This document shows, in pieces, positions 59,757 to 64,000 of a DNA stretch of 64,000 bases. Both the position numbers and the translations under genes were made by a program. Under the pieces are notes generated by a model, which saw nothing but the letters and a program-made list of their open reading frames with translations, was not told the DNA's origin and ran no database searches. Each line of letters opens with the position of its first letter. The stretch's first letter is position 1. Source of the DNA: Pogostemon cablin (lineage: Eukaryota; Streptophyta; Magnoliopsida; Lamiales; Lamiaceae). The stretch covers positions 29,243,405-29,307,404 of the forward strand of contig CM042975.1 of assembly GCA_023678885.1 (NCBI GenBank), given 5' to 3'.

Positions 59757-62484
59757 TGATAGGCTTTTTCTACGCACTATAATTTAATCCTCAAGTGTAA
59801 GGATATCAATTGTAGCATCAAGCACCCAAGTTAAATTATCGATCCCACTGAGACAGCTAATTATTTATTTTACTATTAATTACTAATTAATCAGAATTGA
59901 GTAACCAATATTCAGGGTATTGTAGTGAATTAATTATCTAAATTACTGAAATAATAAATAACTGAATTATTAAAAAGCAATAAAAATAAAAGTAAGTTTC
60001 TAATCAAGAGATAACGAACAGTTCTAAGGTATCAGGTAGAGACCAATTAATTTGGGTTATTAGACTTACGATTGTTCATTCATGCAGTTTTACTGAAAAT
60101 ACACCACATATCCCTGTTATCCCACCGAATATGATTCGATTCAAAGCTAACAGTCTAATCTGGTTTAAATCCTAAGGTGCGCAAATATTACCAAGCCTTA
60201 TTCCTAGATACTAATCAAAGCAAGCAACAATACCTCCGGATGGTAAGCCTGACTAACAAGATATTTTCTGGAATTACTACAAGGTTCTATTCACTTCCTA
60301 CTTGATTGTCTAATTGCATTGTTCCACTAAACAAATCAAGTATTTGATTAACCAGTTCATGAAATTAAAGTGCTTATAGCGGAGCTACTCTAATCTCTAA
60401 CAGATAGACAATACCAATCATGAACGCACACAAGCTAACACAATAATCCAAGCATTATAGCGGATGTCATGAATGTATTATGAAGACGTTACGAAGCAGA
60501 AAAGCATGTCTTAGTAAAATAAGTAAAATCAAAAGCTCAACTGCATAAAATCCCAATCTTTGGTCTAAATCCCCAAATCAATTAAATCAATCCATCAAAC
60601 CCTAGAACTGTATAGGAAATTAGCCCATGAGATTACAAGCAATCCTCATGGCTAAGCAATTCATAACAATAATCAAAGTAATAGAAAGGAATAGATAAGA
60701 ATTGTGAAACCCTAGTGTAGGAGCAATCTCACGTTCCTTCTCCGTCTCTTCAATTGCTTGATTCTCCCTCGATTAGCACTTGGAACCCTTGTGGAATTGG
60801 ATGGATGGTGAAATCAGGTTGTAATCTTATATGGGTGTGATAGGAGTGTGGATTGATGATGGTTTATGGCTGGGCTCTCTCCGATTAACGTCTCGATCTC
60901 CCTAATTGTTTCTAAGATGGATGCAGGGCTGTTTTCGCGACGAATCTTGCGTCTGAATGACGAAATACACATATATATACGTTGCTGAATCGAACAGGCG
61001 TCGTCTGGGCCAGAACTGGGCCGCTCGGCTAGCCGCTCGGCTCGAGCTGGGTCCTGACCCGGCCGAGCGGCCTGCCCTCGAACTTGCCACGTCACTGGGG
61101 TCCAAGTGGGACCCCACTCGGCGCTGTCAGGTAGAGACCAATTAATTTGGGTTATTAGACTTACGATTGTTCATTCATGCAGTTTTACTGAAAATACACC
61201 ACATATCCCTGTTATCCCACCGAATATGATTCGATTCAAAGCTAACAGTCTAATCTGGTTTAAATCCTAAGGTGCGCAAATATTACCAAGCCTTATTCCT
61301 AGATACTAATCAAAGCAAGCAACAATACCTCCGGATGGTAAGCCTGACTAACAAGATATTTTCTGGAATTACTACAAGGTTCTATTCACTTCCTACTTGA
61401 TTGTCTAATTGCATTGTTCCACTAAACAAATCAAGTATTTGATTAACCAGTTCATGAAATTAAAGTGCTTATAGCGGAGCTACTCTAATCTCTAACAGAT
61501 AGACAATACCAATCATGAACGCACACAAGCTAACACAATAATCCAAGCATTATAGCGGATGTCATGAATGTATTATGAAGACGTTACGAAGCAGAAAAGC
61601 ATGTCTTAGTAAAATAAGTAAAATCAAAAGCTCAACTGCATAAAATCCCAATCTTTGGTCTAAATCCCCAAATCAATTAAATCAATCCATCAAACCCTAG
61701 AACTGTATAGGAAATTAGCCCATGAGATTACAAGCAATCCTCATGGCTAAGCAATTCATAACAATAATCAAAGTAATAGAAAGGAATAGATAAGAATTGT
61801 GAAACCCTAGTGTAGGAGCAATCTCACGTTCCTTCTCCGTCTCTTCAATTGCTTGATTCTCCCTCGATTAGCACTTGGAACCCTTGTGGAATTGGATGGA
61901 TGGTGAAATCAGGTTGTAATCTGATATGGGTGTGATAGGAGTGTGGATTGATGATGGTTTATGGCTGGGCTCTCTCCGATTAACGTCTCGATCTCCCTAA
62001 TTGTTTCTAAGATGGATGCAGGGCTGTTTTCGCGACGAATCTTGCGTCTGAATGACGAAATACACATATATATACGTTGCTGAATCGAACAGGCGTCGTC
62101 TGGGCCAGAACTGGGCCGCTCGGCTAGCCGCTCGGCTCGAGCTGGGTCCTGACCCGGCCGAGCGGCCTGCCCTCGAACTTGCCACGTCACTGGGGTCCAA
62201 GTGGGACCCCACTCGGCGCTGTTTACCGCCGCTCGGCACCCAGCTCGGCTCGAGCGGCTCGCCGAGCTGCTCCCGAGCTGGGCCGTTCCGGGTCTGTTTT
62301 GCTCCTCTTCCGATCCTGCCCTGTTTTACCCTGTTTCCTGCCTTCGAAACTCACAAAAACACCTTAATAGCCTTAAAATCGTGTAAATACTTAAACATAC
62401 ACAATTCCATGCAAAAACGATCAATTTCCTAAGCAAAATGGTGTAATGTGCACACATAAAATGCGTGAAATTCCACTCTCAACA
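59757..62484 (-). repeat. 3' LTR of a minus-strand LTR retrotransposon, enlarged by a 1095-bp tandem duplication
   Basis: Begins tgataggc on the plus strand and ends ctctcaaca; on the minus strand this is TGTTGAGAGTGG ... GCCTATCA. The next bases outward, aacccccaaactta (minus strand TAAGTTTGGGGGTT), form a purine-rich tract just upstream of the LTR start, as a polypurine tract should. Length is 2728 bp; without one duplicate unit it would be about 1.63 kb, near the 1.83 kb of the related solo LTR without its MITE. The other LTR is beyond the window, so the element type (perhaps Ty3) is unproven. Confidence 0.7.
60033..62222. repeat. 1095-bp tandem duplication inside the LTR
   Basis: Units 60033-61127 and 61128-62222 both start caggtagagaccaattaat and end actcggcgctgt. 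I noticed only about one difference (cttatatggg in unit 1, ctgatatggg in unit 2). Each ends in a GC-rich segment with gccgctcggct repeats. Duplicate open frames (about 60814-61095 and 61909-62190, minus) are in the repeat and show no known family. Confidence 0.95.
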
Positions 62485-64000
62485 AACCCCCAAACTTACC
62501 TGTTGCTCGTCCCGAGGCAACAACATCAAAAACCAATAGATTAACTGAGAGGAAATTTCACAGCAGAAAACATTCAAGACAATATAGCAATTTAAATATC
62601 ATACTTTGGATACAAGATAACCATCCATTTAAAAACATACAATTCAAATCAACTAATTCACCTTTTCGGAATGCTCATTCACCCATTCTCACGGGTAGTA
62701 TTTACGCTCAACACTCAAGTGCGAGATATACACTTTAGGGTATGGTGTTTTCACTCATAATCAATCCAAACACACGCGTAACCATAAGCTTGGCAATCAT
62801 CTCAACTCTCGACTAAAGGAATAATTTCGACAATAGGATCACAAAGGTCTTGCATTAGGTTGTAATGTTGGCTCTTTGGTAAAGGTAGGGAGTATATGGA
62901 TAAGGTGACTCAATCACTAGTAGAGAATCAAAGAAGACTTACAGCTTTTCAACAAACAGTTTAACTTTCTTCTTTCTTCTTCAACGCTCTTCAATGCTTC
63001 TTGCAATTTGATTCCTCCTTCACTTTTGAACACCACATCCTTACTTGAAATTTCTTTTTCTTCTTCCCTCTTTTCTTTTTTTTTCTAAATAAGGGTACCA
63101 GTTTCAGGCACTACCCTTTTCATGGGGTACCAGTTTCGGGCACTACCCCTTTATGCAACAATTTAACCACTCTCTTCAACAAATTTCATCACTTCCAACT
63201 TATTCTCCTTTTATGTTTCTTCACAAGACACCAAATTGACTCCTTCAACTCTCTACTAGGTAGGGATTTTTAAAGGCTAGCAAAAGGGATCAATTGGCTA
63301 ATCACGTAGGCTTCCAACAAATAAGGCTTTTAGGCTCAAAAGGGTTGACTACGGATATTTCATTAGGTAGAAAAATAATATGGCTAGTGACTAATAAAAA
63401 AAACAAAGATGGCCTAAGATCATTTTCTATTGTCTAGTCAAACACGTAGCTTCAAGCAAGATACAAAGCCAAGTTCTAGAATACGTGCGTATGAACGATA
63501 CTCACAAGAATAAACTGAATCATGCAATTTGTCATGATTGTAAAAGGCTCAAAATCTCACATGGCTATACGAATGAACGAGCACTCCTAATTAAGCTACA
63601 TAGCTAATCTTCCTTGCACATTATCAAATTTCAAGCATCTCAATATCAAAGCACAATCTCAAACTGCTTCTCAACAATCACACATATAATCAAGTGCCAA
63701 GAAAAATCAGAAAAATCATCCTAGAGAACCATAAATCGACTACACCGACACTAGGATTAACACAAAACAAACAATAAACACCACAAAACACGAAACCTGA
63801 AAAATCGCAAAAAATCGAACCCTCAATATTCTCAAATAAATCAAAAATATTAAGAATCCGCAAAAAAATCGACTCTCCAAGCAACAACACAATGCAAAAA
63901 TTTTACTTCGGTACTACAAGACAAGGTATGTACGTAACCTCCCCCCAAACTTAGATTAAACGAAGTAAGAAACTAAGTTTGCAAAGAAGTATATACCGCA
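62485..64000 (-). mobile_element. interior of the minus-strand LTR element, non-coding where visible
   Basis: Starts with the polypurine-like tract at 62485-62498. A second similar tract occurs at about 63941-63953 (ccccccaaactta; minus strand TAAGTTTGGGGGG). A short two-copy repeat (gggtaccagtttcrggcacta) is at about 63095-63150. No gag-pol sequence is recognised in this 1.5 kb, so the coding region, if any, is beyond the window. A LARD-like non-autonomous element is possible. Confidence 0.5.

Noticed and set aside
60814..62239. Duplicated 71-93-codon minus-strand frames (MTWQVRGQAARPGQ...)
   Set aside because: Lie in the GC-rich end of each unit of the LTR tandem duplication; compositionally driven and without family resemblance.

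Overview
This window is nuclear DNA from a flowering plant. Genes have short GT-AG introns, intergenic DNA is AT-rich, and every major class of plant transposable element is present. The resistance genes are of the R1 type (Solanum late-blight R1 clade), which suggests an asterid eudicot, perhaps Lamiales or Solanales. That placement is inference. No prokaryotic, organellar or CRISPR features were seen.

Layout. (1) 0.2-14.7 kb is a gene-bearing stretch. It holds a DUF1068 membrane/coiled-coil gene (minus), the R-SNARE gene YKT6 (plus, six exons) and two tandem temperature-induced lipocalin (TIL) genes (minus). Small hAT and Stowaway MITEs lie between and inside these genes. (2) 15.8-18.9 kb holds gene debris: a broken DUF868 gene, a 5'-truncated NLR and a TIL 3' fragment. 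(3) 18.95-26.4 kb is a repeat block without genes. It has a 214-bp tandem duplication, minisatellites and about 25 same-orientation motifs resembling the D-arm/A-box of tRNA. (4) 26.46-38.4 kb is an NLR fragment fused to a 5'-truncated Ty1/copia element, which is split by an 8.3-kb opposite-strand copia element with two near-identical LTRs. (5) 39.5-56 kb is the NLR cluster: B (badly broken), C (two nonsense mutations only) and D (open along its whole length, 1036 aa). A MULE-type element, a nested Stowaway pair and a solo LTR sit between them. (6) 56-64 kb holds a solo LTR with target-site duplication, a TIL exon-2 remnant split by a hAT MITE, and the 3' LTR plus part of the interior of a related minus-strand LTR element. 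That LTR contains a 1095-bp tandem duplication.

How it fits together. Three of the four full or partial NLRs are followed downstream by a piece of TIL exon 2 in opposite orientation. This suggests that an ancestral NLR+TIL-3'-end unit was duplicated repeatedly and then invaded by transposons. Only NLR D looks able to encode a complete receptor. YKT6, the DUF1068 gene and the two TIL genes look intact. All splice sites were assigned by eye from GT-AG signals, phase and remembered family sequence, without transcript or database support.
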